Below are positions 1-6,251 of a stretch of 7,919 bases of DNA, piece by piece (within the stretch, counting starts at the first letter, position 1; the number at the start of each line of letters is the position of its first letter). The position numbers and the translations under genes are program-made. The notes below the pieces were generated by a model. It saw only the letters and a list, made by a program, of their open reading frames with translations, did not search any database and was not told where the DNA came from. The stretch is from contig PLNY01000482.1 of the NCBI GenBank assembly GCA_003141915.1, positions 1-7,919 of the forward strand. Reading direction: 5' to 3'. Source of the stretch: Anaerolineae bacterium (GTDB lineage Bacteria > Chloroflexota > Anaerolineae > Anaerolineales > Villigracilaceae).

Positions 1-2
1 AT

Positions 3-893
3 GTTCTGCTTGCCAAATTTGGCGACAAGGTGAAAGAGAATGTCTCTCTTGCGCCATATACATCCGCGCGCATTGGCGGCCCGGCGGATTATTTGATAAC
101 CGCAAACTCATCCGATGAATTGGCTGAGATCATGAAAATAATTTGGCAGGAGTATTTGCCTTATTTCATTCTCGGCGGCGGATCGAATGTATTGGTCAGC
201 GATAAGGGCGTCCGCGGGATAACGGTACTGAATCGAGCGAAGGCAGTCCGCTTTGAAAACGGAAGTCAGCCCAAGGTCTGGGCTGAATCGGGAGTCGTGT
301 TCAGCAATCTTGCTAATCGCTGCGCGTCGAAAGGTTTCTCTGGACTCGAATGGGCGGCAACGGTTCCGGGCACAATCGGCGGCGCTGTATATGGAAATGC
401 TGGTGCATTCGAAGGCAACATGGCTGGCAATTTGATTTGGGCCGAGATATTAACCGAAGCGAGTCGCGAACGATGGTCTGTTGAAGAAATGTCTTATAGT
501 TATCGGTCAAGCGTGTTGAAGCGCGGCAATATAAAAGCAATCGTTCTTGCCGCTGAATTGAGTTTAAAAAACGCGACAAAAGAGGAAGTGTCTGCTAAAA
601 TCGGACTATTCAGCGAACGCCGCAAGTCCACACAACCGCCGGGCGCAAGCATGGGTTCGATGTTCAAGAATCCGCAGGGCGATTATGCAGGACGATTGAT
701 CGAATCCGCGGGATTGAAAGGAACTCGCATCGGCAACGCTGAGATCAGCACGGTGCATGGAAATTTTTTCGTCAACCACGGCAAGACGAAAGCTGCCGAT
801 ATTCGCGCGTTGATTGAATTAGCGCAAAGAACCGTCCAAGGAAAGTTTGGTGTTGCATTGGAACTGGAAATTGAATTAGTTGGTGAATGGTGA
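3..893 (+). CDS. murB: UDP-N-acetylenolpyruvoylglucosamine reductase (MurB), 5'-partial
   Basis: FAD-dependent cytoplasmic enzyme that uses NADPH to reduce UDP-GlcNAc-enolpyruvate to UDP-MurNAc, the second committed step of peptidoglycan precursor synthesis. Numbering from the GTG at 30, the FAD-domain motifs are YTSARIGGPAD (10-20), LGGGSNVLV (48-56) and the PGTIGGAVYGNAGA block (113-126). SYR carries the substrate-binding Arg159. GSMFKNP (209-215) carries the catalytic Ser210 and the C-terminal LELEIELVG carries the probable catalytic Glu280. It has the shorter architecture of type II MurB. The frame stays open from 30 back to the window edge, reading VLLAKFGDKVKENVSL, which resembles the usual MurB N-terminus, and the GTG at 30 has no spaced Shine-Dalgarno. 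I therefore treat the gene as truncated by the window, with its true start upstream. The GTG remains a possible alternative. The gene heads the operon visible here and stops 7 nt before ddl. Confidence 0.95.
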   Translation, partial: VLLAKFGDKVKENVSLAPYTSARIGGPADYLITANSSDELAEIMKIIWQEYLPYFILGGGSNVLVSDKGVRGITVLNRAKAVRFENGSQPKVWAESGVVFSNLANRCASKGFSGLEWAATVPGTIGGAVYGNAGAFEGNMAGNLIWAEILTEASRERWSVEEMSYSYRSSVLKRGNIKAIVLAAELSLKNATKEEVSAKIGLFSERRKSTQPPGASMGSMFKNPQGDYAGRLIESAGLKGTRIGNAEISTVHGNFFVNHGKTKAADIRALIELAQRTVQGKFGVALELEIELVGEW

Positions 894-900
894 GCATCGG

Positions 901-2013
901 ATGATGAAGAAGAAACTCCACGTGGCAGTGGTATTCGGCGGACGCTCGGGCGAACACGAGGTCTCGCTGATGTCTGCGCGGTCGGTATTATCGGTGCTCG
1001 ATCCGTCAAAGTATGAAGTGACTCAAATCGGAATCACGCGCGAAGGCAAATGGCTGACAGGCGAGGACGTAATTGATAAATTTGAAAGCAGCAAGGTCGA
1101 AGGGCTTGAACCGGTTATCATTTCACCTGATCCATCCGAAGCAGGCATCTTTGTTTTGAGAGACAAGCAATTGATTAAACTCGCCGAAGTAGATGTTTAT
1201 TTTCCGCTCCTGCATGGAACGTTCGGAGAAGATGGAACGATTCAGGGTCTGTTCGAAATGGCGGATGTGGCTTATGTGGGCGCGGGCGTAGTTGGTTCCG
1301 CCGTCGGCATGGACAAAGGTATCTTCAAAGATGTAATGAGGATTAATCATATTCCAAGCGTGGAATCGGTCATTGTGTTGCGTTCCGAGATCGAAAAGGA
1401 TATGAACGCCATCATCGAGAAAGCAGAGAAAGTCAGCGCGTACCCACTCTTCACCAAGCCTGCCAATCTTGGTTCATCGGTCGGCGTGACGAAGTGCCGC
1501 ACGCGTGCAGACTTGCAGGAAGGATTGATGGAAGCCGCGCTCTACGATCGACGCGTGCTGATCGAACGCGGCGTGGCGAACGCGCGCGAAATCGAAGTCA
1601 GCGTACTGGGTAACGACGATCCACGCGCTTCCGTTCCCGGCGAAGTTTTGCCGAGCCGCGAATTTTATTCCTATGAATCAAAATATATTGATGGGACATC
1701 CGGTTTGCTCATCCCCGCTCCCCTGCCCGCCGAGATGACGGCTCGCATCCAAGATTTAGCCGTGCGCGCCTACAAAGCCATTGATGCCGCGGGCATGGCA
1801 CGCGTGGATTTCTTCCTCGATAAAGATTCTGGTGAAGTCTATCTCAACGAACTCAATACCATCCCCGGATTCACCAAAATCAGCATGTATCCAAAGTTAT
1901 GGGAAGCCAGCGGCATGAAGTACGCCGAACTGGTGGATCGTTTAATCGAGCTTGCGATACAGCGCAAAGCAGAACGCGACCGCACATCACACAGCTATCG
2001 GAGTCAGGCATGA
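901..2013 (+). CDS. ddl: D-alanine--D-alanine ligase
   Basis: ATP-grasp ligase of 370 residues that joins two D-Ala in the cytoplasm for MurF to add to the peptidoglycan stem. Motifs in order are FGGRSGEHEVS (12-22), LLHGTFGEDGTIQG (103-116), VGMDKGIFK (135-143), FTKPANLGSSVG (184-195), GEVLPSREFYSYESKY (247-262), ARVDFF (300-305) and ELNTIPGFTKIS (317-328). By comparison with E. coli DdlB, the Glu-Ser-Tyr triad corresponds to Glu18, Ser192 and Tyr262. Keeping Tyr in ESKY argues for D-Ala-D-Ala rather than a VanA-type D-Ala-D-Lac product. I chose ATG 901 because GGTGA at 889-893 lies 7 nt upstream. ATG 904 is nearly as good, and TTG 880 or GTG 883 would overlap murB. The 3' end overlaps ftsQ by ATGA, so translation of the two is probably coupled. 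Confidence 0.96.
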   Translation: MMKKKLHVAVVFGGRSGEHEVSLMSARSVLSVLDPSKYEVTQIGITREGKWLTGEDVIDKFESSKVEGLEPVIISPDPSEAGIFVLRDKQLIKLAEVDVYFPLLHGTFGEDGTIQGLFEMADVAYVGAGVVGSAVGMDKGIFKDVMRINHIPSVESVIVLRSEIEKDMNAIIEKAEKVSAYPLFTKPANLGSSVGVTKCRTRADLQEGLMEAALYDRRVLIERGVANAREIEVSVLGNDDPRASVPGEVLPSREFYSYESKYIDGTSGLLIPAPLPAEMTARIQDLAVRAYKAIDAAGMARVDFFLDKDSGEVYLNELNTIPGFTKISMYPKLWEASGMKYAELVDRLIELAIQRKAERDRTSHSYRSQA

Positions 2014-2984
2014 GCGAAAAGAGTTCATCGAATCGCGCTGAACTGGTCCGGTTACGTCGCCGCGAGCAATCGCAAAAGCGGGTTGTAAAATCATCGCAAC
2101 AGGCTACGCGCCCATTGCCGGCCATCACTTCACGGAAAAGCATTGAGCGTGCCGCGCCTCGATCTGCCAACAAATCAAAGACGCGGCGGCGCTATCAAGC
2201 CGCGCTCTCCATGCCGGGCATTCAAATCCATATGCCGGCAATTACCCTGCCGCGCTTCGAAGTCGGCTGGCGTCTATTATCATTTTTCATTTCACTCTTG
2301 TTGGGCGCGGCCCTTTATCTTGCCTGGACTTTGCCAATGTTCCGCGCCACGGCCGCGCAAGTTACCGGCTATCAACGAATCCAACCAGATGAGATCAACG
2401 CAGTTTTGGATTCTGCCGGCCAACCCATCTTTACACTGCTTCCATCTGATCTGGAGAAACGCATCCGGCGCAACTACCCGGAGCTGGCTTCCGCCAAAGT
2501 GACTTTATCTTTGCCGAATGTTGTTTCCGTTAACGTCGTCGAACGACAGCCGGTCATCTTATGGCAACAGAACGGCGCGTACACCTGGATTGACGAAAAC
2601 GGGGTTGCGTTTCACCCGCGCGGCTCGCAGGGTGCGGATAAATTGATCAGCGTGAATGCGCTCGCGACGCCGCCGCCCGGCCAGCCGTCCGCGGATGATG
2701 CGTTGGCTCCCACACCTTACGTTTCCGATGACATGGTCAAAGCGATCCAGATTCTGGCGCCGAACGTTCCATCCGGTTCAACGCTCACCTTTGATCCGCA
2801 TAATGGATTAGGCTGGTCCGACAGCCGCGGCTGGCAGGCTTATTTTGGCAGCGACGCAAAAGATATGACGGTGAGATTGCGCGTCTATCAAACGCTGGTA
2901 AATTCATTGCTCCAGCGCGGCATCTATCCGGTTTTCATCAGCGTTCAATATCCGAACGCACCATACTATCGTTTGAGTCAGTAA
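2010..2984 (+). CDS. ftsQ: Cell division protein FtsQ/DivIB
   Basis: Bitopic divisome protein of 324 residues that links cytoplasmic FtsZ-ring proteins with septal peptidoglycan synthesis, usually by binding FtsB and FtsL. It has a long Arg/Lys/Ser-rich cytoplasmic tail (1-86), one membrane span at about 87-109 (WRLLSFFISLLLGAALYLAW), and a POTRA domain at about 112-181 ending in the typical VVSVNVVERQPVILW. The extracytoplasmic beta domain (about 182-318) contains WIDENGVAF and is interrupted by a Pro-rich stretch at 220-236. The start is ATG 2010, supported by GGAG at 2000-2003 with 6-nt spacing and by the 4-nt ATGA overlap with the ddl stop. The frame is open further upstream inside ddl, but nothing there looks like FtsQ. 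ftsA begins 2 nt after the stop. Sequence conservation in this family is low, so the call rests on domain order and the position between ddl and ftsA. Confidence 0.93.
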   Translation: MSEKSSSNRAELVRLRRREQSQKRVVKSSQQATRPLPAITSRKSIERAAPRSANKSKTRRRYQAALSMPGIQIHMPAITLPRFEVGWRLLSFFISLLLGAALYLAWTLPMFRATAAQVTGYQRIQPDEINAVLDSAGQPIFTLLPSDLEKRIRRNYPELASAKVTLSLPNVVSVNVVERQPVILWQQNGAYTWIDENGVAFHPRGSQGADKLISVNALATPPPGQPSADDALAPTPYVSDDMVKAIQILAPNVPSGSTLTFDPHNGLGWSDSRGWQAYFGSDAKDMTVRLRVYQTLVNSLLQRGIYPVFISVQYPNAPYYRLSQ

Positions 2985-2986
2985 TT

Positions 2987-4228
2987 ATGGAAGAGATTGT
3001 TGTAGGCATTGATGTCGGCACAACCAAAGTATGCACCCTCGTCGGACGCGTCGAGGATGTGAATTCAATCCGCATCCTCGGTGTGGGCATCGAACCGTCG
3101 GACGGAATCCGCAAAGGCGTGATTGTTGACCTGGCCGCGGCAACGCAGGCGATTACACATTCCGTGGAACGCGCCGAACAAACATCGGGACTTGAGATTG
3201 AATCTGCGCTGGTCAGCCTGGCAGGCGCGCATGTATCGTCCGTGAACAGCCGAGGCGCGACCGCCATTCCCGGCGGAGTCATTGATGCGGTGGATATGGC
3301 ACATGCATTGGATCAGGCGCGAGCCATCGCGATTCCGCACGACCGCGAGATCGTTCATGTCATCCAGCGCGGATTCAACGTGGATGGACAGGACGGCATC
3401 CGCACGCCGGTTGGAATGCACGGCTATCGTCTCGAGGTGGAGACGCATATCATCACCGCCGCCGCGGCGACAGTGGATAATCTGCGTCAATGTATCGGTT
3501 CAGCCGGGGTTGAGATTCAAGGCTTTGTATTGAATCCGCTTGCTTCCGCCGAAGTGGTATTGACCGAACAGGAACGACAAATGGGCGTGGCGGTTTGCGA
3601 TATCGGCGGCGGAACAACAGACCTGGCGATTTATGTGGACGGCAATGTTTGGCATACGATGGTACTCGCCGTTGGAGGCAATCACATCACGCAGGATATC
3701 GCACATGGCTTGCGCCTGCCGGTCACGCAAGCCGAGGAAGTCAAAAAGCAACAAGGACACGCGGTGCGGTCGGAAATCGGCGCGGAGGAGTATTTCAGCA
3801 TCCGTCCATTCGGTGAAGATCATTCCGTGCAAATCAATCGTCAGGATTTGGCTCACATCATCGAAGCGCGCACGAGTGAAATATTTGCATTGATCATGCA
3901 GGAGATCAAACGCTCCGGATATGACGGCCTGCTCCCCGCCGGTATGGTCCTGACCGGAGGCACGAGCGCATTGCCCGGCATCCAACGCGTGGCAAGTGAA
4001 GTGCTGAATATGCACGTCCACACCGCGCAGCCGGAGAATCTTAAAGGTCTTGTAGATCGTTTGAATTCGCCCGCCTATGCAACCAGCGTTGGATTATTGC
4101 ATTGGGCATTGACCATGCGCGAACATGAATTAGCGCCAAGCAGGCGAGGGAAACGCCCTCGTTCAAAAGGAGAAAATAATGTGAATCTGGATAAGGCTAA
4201 AGACTGGATAAAAAGGCTACTACCTTAA
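2987..4228 (+). CDS. ftsA: Cell division protein FtsA
   Basis: Actin-like ATPase of 413 residues that tethers FtsZ filaments to the inner face of the membrane and recruits later division proteins. Phosphate-1 motif is VGIDVGTTKVCTLVG (6-20), the FtsA-specific 1C (SHS2) region lies at about 82-165, phosphate-2 is CDIGGGTTDLAIY (204-216) and the adenosine motif is LTGGTSALPGI (322-332). After a short basic linker (SRRGKRPRSKG, 385-395), the C-terminus LDKAKDWIKRLLP (401-413) is the amphipathic membrane-targeting helix expected of FtsA. ATG 2987 starts only 2 nt after ftsQ with no strong Shine-Dalgarno, which suggests translational coupling to ftsQ. ftsZ follows after 118 nt. All key nucleotide-binding elements are present, so it should be functional. 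Confidence 0.97.
   Translation: MEEIVVGIDVGTTKVCTLVGRVEDVNSIRILGVGIEPSDGIRKGVIVDLAAATQAITHSVERAEQTSGLEIESALVSLAGAHVSSVNSRGATAIPGGVIDAVDMAHALDQARAIAIPHDREIVHVIQRGFNVDGQDGIRTPVGMHGYRLEVETHIITAAAATVDNLRQCIGSAGVEIQGFVLNPLASAEVVLTEQERQMGVAVCDIGGGTTDLAIYVDGNVWHTMVLAVGGNHITQDIAHGLRLPVTQAEEVKKQQGHAVRSEIGAEEYFSIRPFGEDHSVQINRQDLAHIIEARTSEIFALIMQEIKRSGYDGLLPAGMVLTGGTSALPGIQRVASEVLNMHVHTAQPENLKGLVDRLNSPAYATSVGLLHWALTMREHELAPSRRGKRPRSKGENNVNLDKAKDWIKRLLP
4181..4228 (+). other. Possible internal translation start giving the FtsA membrane-targeting helix alone
   Basis: Inside the 3' end of ftsA, AAAAGGAG (4165-4172) is the strongest Shine-Dalgarno-like sequence near the end of that gene. It lies 8 nt before an in-frame GTG at 4181. 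Starting there would give a 15-residue peptide ending LDKAKDWIKRLLP, the amphipathic helix by itself. An out-of-frame ATG at 4179 is followed at once by TGA. A GC-rich hairpin, CGAGGG (4145-4150) / CCCTCG (4156-4161), sits just upstream. The purine-rich run also encodes the linker residues SKGEN, so the resemblance may be chance. Confidence 0.15.
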
Positions 4229-4275
4229 TAAATGAAGAAGGTGGCATTTTTGCCCTCCTCAAATCTCGAACGTGA

Positions 4276-4284
4276 TGTTAAAAT
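4276..4284 (+). promoter_or_regulatory. Candidate extended -10 promoter for ftsZ
   Basis: TG-T-TAAAAT matches the extended -10 form TGnTATAAT with one mismatch in the hexamer. I see no good -35 at 15-19 nt upstream. Transcription would begin near 4291, giving an ftsZ leader of about 56 nt. The same ten bases (ATGTTAAAAT) recur at 5574-5583 before the next transcription unit. This would let ftsZ be expressed more strongly than the upstream operon, as is common for ftsZ, but read-through from ftsA is also possible. Confidence 0.4.
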
Positions 4285-4336
4285 CATGTCATATTCTTCA
4301 TGCCAAAATCATTATTAACGATAAACACGAAACCAT

Positions 4337-4341
4337 GGAGG
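4337..4341 (+). promoter_or_regulatory. Ribosome binding site deciding the ftsZ start
   Basis: GGAGG lies 5 nt upstream of ATG 4347 and downstream of the alternative in-frame ATG at 4335, so it selects the second ATG. The 4335 start has no comparable site. Confidence 0.75.
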
Positions 4342-4346
4342 AACCA

Positions 4347-5513
4347 ATGGACCCGACCAAGAAACATCAACCTGTTGAAACCTTTGCGCGCATCAAAGTG
4401 ATCGGCGTGGGCGGCGGCGGACAGAACGCCGTCAACCGCATGATCGAGGAAGGAATCGAAGGCGTGGAATTCATCACCGCCAATACCGACGCGCAAGCGC
4501 TGACGCTTTCCAAGGCGCCGATCCGCGTCCGCCTTGGCGATAAGCTCACGCGCGGACTCGGCGCGGGCGGCGATCCCGAAATTGGACGCAAAGCCGCGGA
4601 AGAATCTTCCGACGAACTTTATAACGTGCTCAAAGGCGCAGATATGGTCTTTGTCACTGCCGGCATGGGCGGCGGAACCGGCACCGGCGCCGCGCCTGTC
4701 ATCGCCCTGGTTGCAAAAGAATGCAGCGCGCTTACCATTGGCGTTGTAACTCGTCCCTTCACGTTTGAAGGAGGACGACGTTCGCAAGCCGCAGAAGCCG
4801 GTATCATGAAGATGAAGGAACACGCGCATACCCTTATCTCCATCCCGAATGACCGCCTGCTTCAGATTGCCGATAAGAAGTCAAGCCTGCAGGCCGCCTT
4901 CCGCATTGCGGATGAAGTTTTGCATCAAGGCATTCAAGGCATCTCCGAATTGATCACCATCCCCGGTTTGATCAACCTCGACTTTGCCGATGTGCGCACC
5001 ATCATGTCCGAAGGCGGCGCGGCCCTCATGGCAGTCGGTCACGGCACCGGCGAAGACCGCGCCAAGATCGCCGCCGAACAAGCGATATCGAGTCAACTGC
5101 TCGACATCACCATTGACGGTGCACGCGGCGTGCTGTTCAACGTTACCGGCGGCCCGAACATATCTCTCTTCGAAGTCAACCAGGCCGCAGCCATCATTCG
5201 CGAGACGGCGCATCCGGATGTCAACCTGATCTTCGGCGCGGTCATCGATCCGGATATGGGCGATGAGATTCGCGTCACGGTCATCGCGACCGGCTTTGAA
5301 CGAAGCGGCGTGCCGCGACGCGCTCTCGAACGCCTCACCACGCGGACCGAGAAGCCGGCCAGCCTCCCGACGCATTTTACTCGTCCCACTGAATCCGTCA
5401 GTGTCGGCGCGGAACTCAAGCCACTTCCAGAATCCAAACCTGCGCCCTCTTCGCCGAGCACCTACGGCAGTGACGATTTGGATATTCCAACATTCCTGCG
5501 CAATCGGCGATAA
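4347..5513 (+). CDS. ftsZ: Cell division protein FtsZ
   Basis: Tubulin-like GTPase of 388 residues that polymerises into the Z ring at mid-cell. The N-terminal GTP-binding domain has IKVIGVGGGGQNAVNRM (16-32), NTDAQAL (46-52), the tubulin signature GGGTGTGAAP (108-117) and the TRPFTFEG region (135-142). The T7 loop NLDFADVR (210-217) supplies the catalytic Asp212 and Asp215 to the neighbouring subunit. The globular core ends near residue 320. A short linker of about 55 residues, rich in Pro and Ser, leads to the conserved C-terminal peptide DDLDIPTFLRNRR, which docks on FtsA and other partners. I chose ATG 4347 because GGAGG precedes it by 5 nt. ATG 4335 would add MEEP, and the upstream GTG at 4272 overlaps the candidate promoter. 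The gene ends just before a strong palindrome. Length and all motifs are typical. Confidence 0.98.
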   Translation: MDPTKKHQPVETFARIKVIGVGGGGQNAVNRMIEEGIEGVEFITANTDAQALTLSKAPIRVRLGDKLTRGLGAGGDPEIGRKAAEESSDELYNVLKGADMVFVTAGMGGGTGTGAAPVIALVAKECSALTIGVVTRPFTFEGGRRSQAAEAGIMKMKEHAHTLISIPNDRLLQIADKKSSLQAAFRIADEVLHQGIQGISELITIPGLINLDFADVRTIMSEGGAALMAVGHGTGEDRAKIAAEQAISSQLLDITIDGARGVLFNVTGGPNISLFEVNQAAAIIRETAHPDVNLIFGAVIDPDMGDEIRVTVIATGFERSGVPRRALERLTTRTEKPASLPTHFTRPTESVSVGAELKPLPESKPAPSSPSTYGSDDLDIPTFLRNRR

Positions 5514-5540
5514 AAGAAAATTGGTCGGGTTCCCAAATAC

Positions 5541-5573
5541 GGGTAGGGACACAGCGTTGCTGTGTCCCTATTT
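5541..5573 (+). terminator. Possible ftsZ transcription terminator
   Basis: The strong hairpin after ftsZ is followed by TTTATGTT, a short and broken T-run. It could stop transcription from ftsZ, or block RNA decay from the 3' end. The poor T-tract keeps confidence modest. Confidence 0.4.
5544..5570. repeat. Perfect 12-bp palindrome, REP-like element
   Basis: TAGGGACACAGC (5544-5555) and GCTGTGTCCCTA (5559-5570) are perfect inverted repeats around the loop GTT. G-U pairs could extend the stem by three on the RNA (5541-5543 with 5571-5573). It sits entirely between genes, 30 nt after the ftsZ stop. The form TAGGGAC...GTCCCTA looks like a dispersed intergenic palindrome family, as seen in Chloroflexota and cyanobacteria. 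That family link is from memory and cannot be tested within this window. Confidence 0.75.
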
Positions 5574-5574
5574 A

Positions 5575-5583
5575 TGTTAAAAT
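5575..5583 (+). promoter_or_regulatory. Candidate extended -10 promoter, possibly leaderless
   Basis: TG-T-TAAAAT matches an extended -10 element and is identical to the one before ftsZ. A weak -35-like TTGCTG (5557-5562) lies 15 nt upstream, within the right arm of the palindrome. The hexamer ends 7 nt before ATG 5591, so initiation at the usual distance would fall on the A of the start codon. The gene has no properly spaced Shine-Dalgarno, which fits a leaderless message. Confidence 0.45.
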
Positions 5584-5590
5584 ACAGAAG

Positions 5591-6013
5591 ATGAAATCAA
5601 AGTTGCCATTCTCCCAAGATCATCCATCTTATCAACTGCATCGCAAGCAAATGTGGACGCAAATCCTGCTCCCCATTTTGCTGACCGTCCTTGTATTCAT
5701 CGCTGTGATTGTCATTACCAGCATCGCTACCTTCCGCGATAACGGCGACGTCGAGCGTTGGGCGGCGATTTCAACGATCTGGCTGGTCATACCGGTCATG
5801 ATCGCAGGCTTGATACTTCTTGCTATTCTACTTGCAATCATCTATTTATTAGCGCGGCTGATCGGCATAATCCCGCCTTATTCAGATCAGGCGCAAAGAT
5901 TCGTCTTTCAAATCGAAGGTTATGTCAAACGCAGCACGGAAATGATCGTCAGGCCGGCATTGTTTGTTGATCTCATCAAACTGCAAATTAAGAAATATAT
6001 GGAACGCAGATAA
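5591..6013 (+). CDS. Two-pass membrane protein of unknown function
   Basis: Protein of 140 residues; I do not recognise a named family. A polar N-terminus (1-22, with His, Lys and Gln) is followed by a hydrophobic span at about 23-46 (ILLPILLTVLVFIAVIVI), a short polar loop containing FRDNGDVERW (48-57), and a second, longer span at about 61-93. The C-terminal tail (94-140) is amphipathic and Lys/Arg-rich, ending LIKLQIKKYMERR. The positive-inside rule suggests both termini face the cytoplasm. ATG 5591 follows a -10-like element by 7 nt and lacks a spaced Shine-Dalgarno. The next gene, another small membrane protein, begins 15 nt after the stop, so the two are probably co-transcribed and may work together. 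Codon use looks like that of its neighbours. Confidence 0.82.
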   Translation: MKSKLPFSQDHPSYQLHRKQMWTQILLPILLTVLVFIAVIVITSIATFRDNGDVERWAAISTIWLVIPVMIAGLILLAILLAIIYLLARLIGIIPPYSDQAQRFVFQIEGYVKRSTEMIVRPALFVDLIKLQIKKYMERR

Positions 6014-6028
6014 GAAAGGACTCGTATC

Positions 6029-6223
6029 ATGAATAAGGGACGAACTTTATTATTTGGTGCGCTGATTGGCGCAACAACCGGATTGGTGGCAGCCATGCTC
6101 CTCAATCGCCGTGCGGAAAAAAGTGAACGCGAAACCGCCATCACCGCCGGTGAAGGCTTGAAGCTGGGCGTGATGGTGCTTGGATTGTTACGAGCCATCG
6201 GTTCGCTGGCAGATGATAAGTAA
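6029..6223 (+). CDS. Small glycine-zipper membrane protein, YtxH-like
   Basis: Protein of 64 residues. The N-terminal half is a single span with small residues at regular spacing (LLFGALIGATTGLVAAMLL, 7-25), the glycine-zipper look of YtxH/GvpP-type proteins. A basic/acidic segment (NRRAEKSERE, 26-35) follows, then a second moderately hydrophobic segment (GLKLGVMVLGLLRAIGSL, 43-60). YtxH proteins are usually longer, with a coiled-coil tail, so the resemblance is only to the N-terminal part. The start is well supported: AAAGGA at 6015-6020 lies 8 nt before ATG 6029. It sits 15 nt after the two-pass membrane protein and 28 nt before the acyltransferase-like gene. Function unknown. Confidence 0.75.
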   Translation: MNKGRTLLFGALIGATTGLVAAMLLNRRAEKSERETAITAGEGLKLGVMVLGLLRAIGSLADDK

Positions 6224-6251
6224 GGTCGCACGATGAGCATTTGCGCGTCCA

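Noticed and set aside
30..32. GTG as the true murB start
   Set aside because: The frame is open upstream to the window edge with MurB-like residues, and there is no spaced Shine-Dalgarno. Not fully excluded.
1..33. ATG at position 1 starting a small frame
   Set aside because: It stops after ten codons and is out of frame with murB.
2938..4021. Several minus-strand open frames opposite ftsA
   Set aside because: They are explained by codon bias in ftsA, and the proteins look like low-complexity shadows.
4250..4255. TTGCCC as a -35 box for ftsZ
   Set aside because: It lies 23 nt from the candidate -10, too far for a standard promoter.
4239..4259. Possible terminator between ftsA and ftsZ (AGGTGGC...GCCCTCCT)
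   Set aside because: The stem needs a bulge, the T-run is in the loop rather than after the stem, and no U-tract follows.
4881..5552. Long open frame on the minus strand opposite ftsZ
   Set aside because: It is the mirror of a GC-biased, strongly conserved coding region. There is no ribosome site, and the predicted protein has no recognisable domain.
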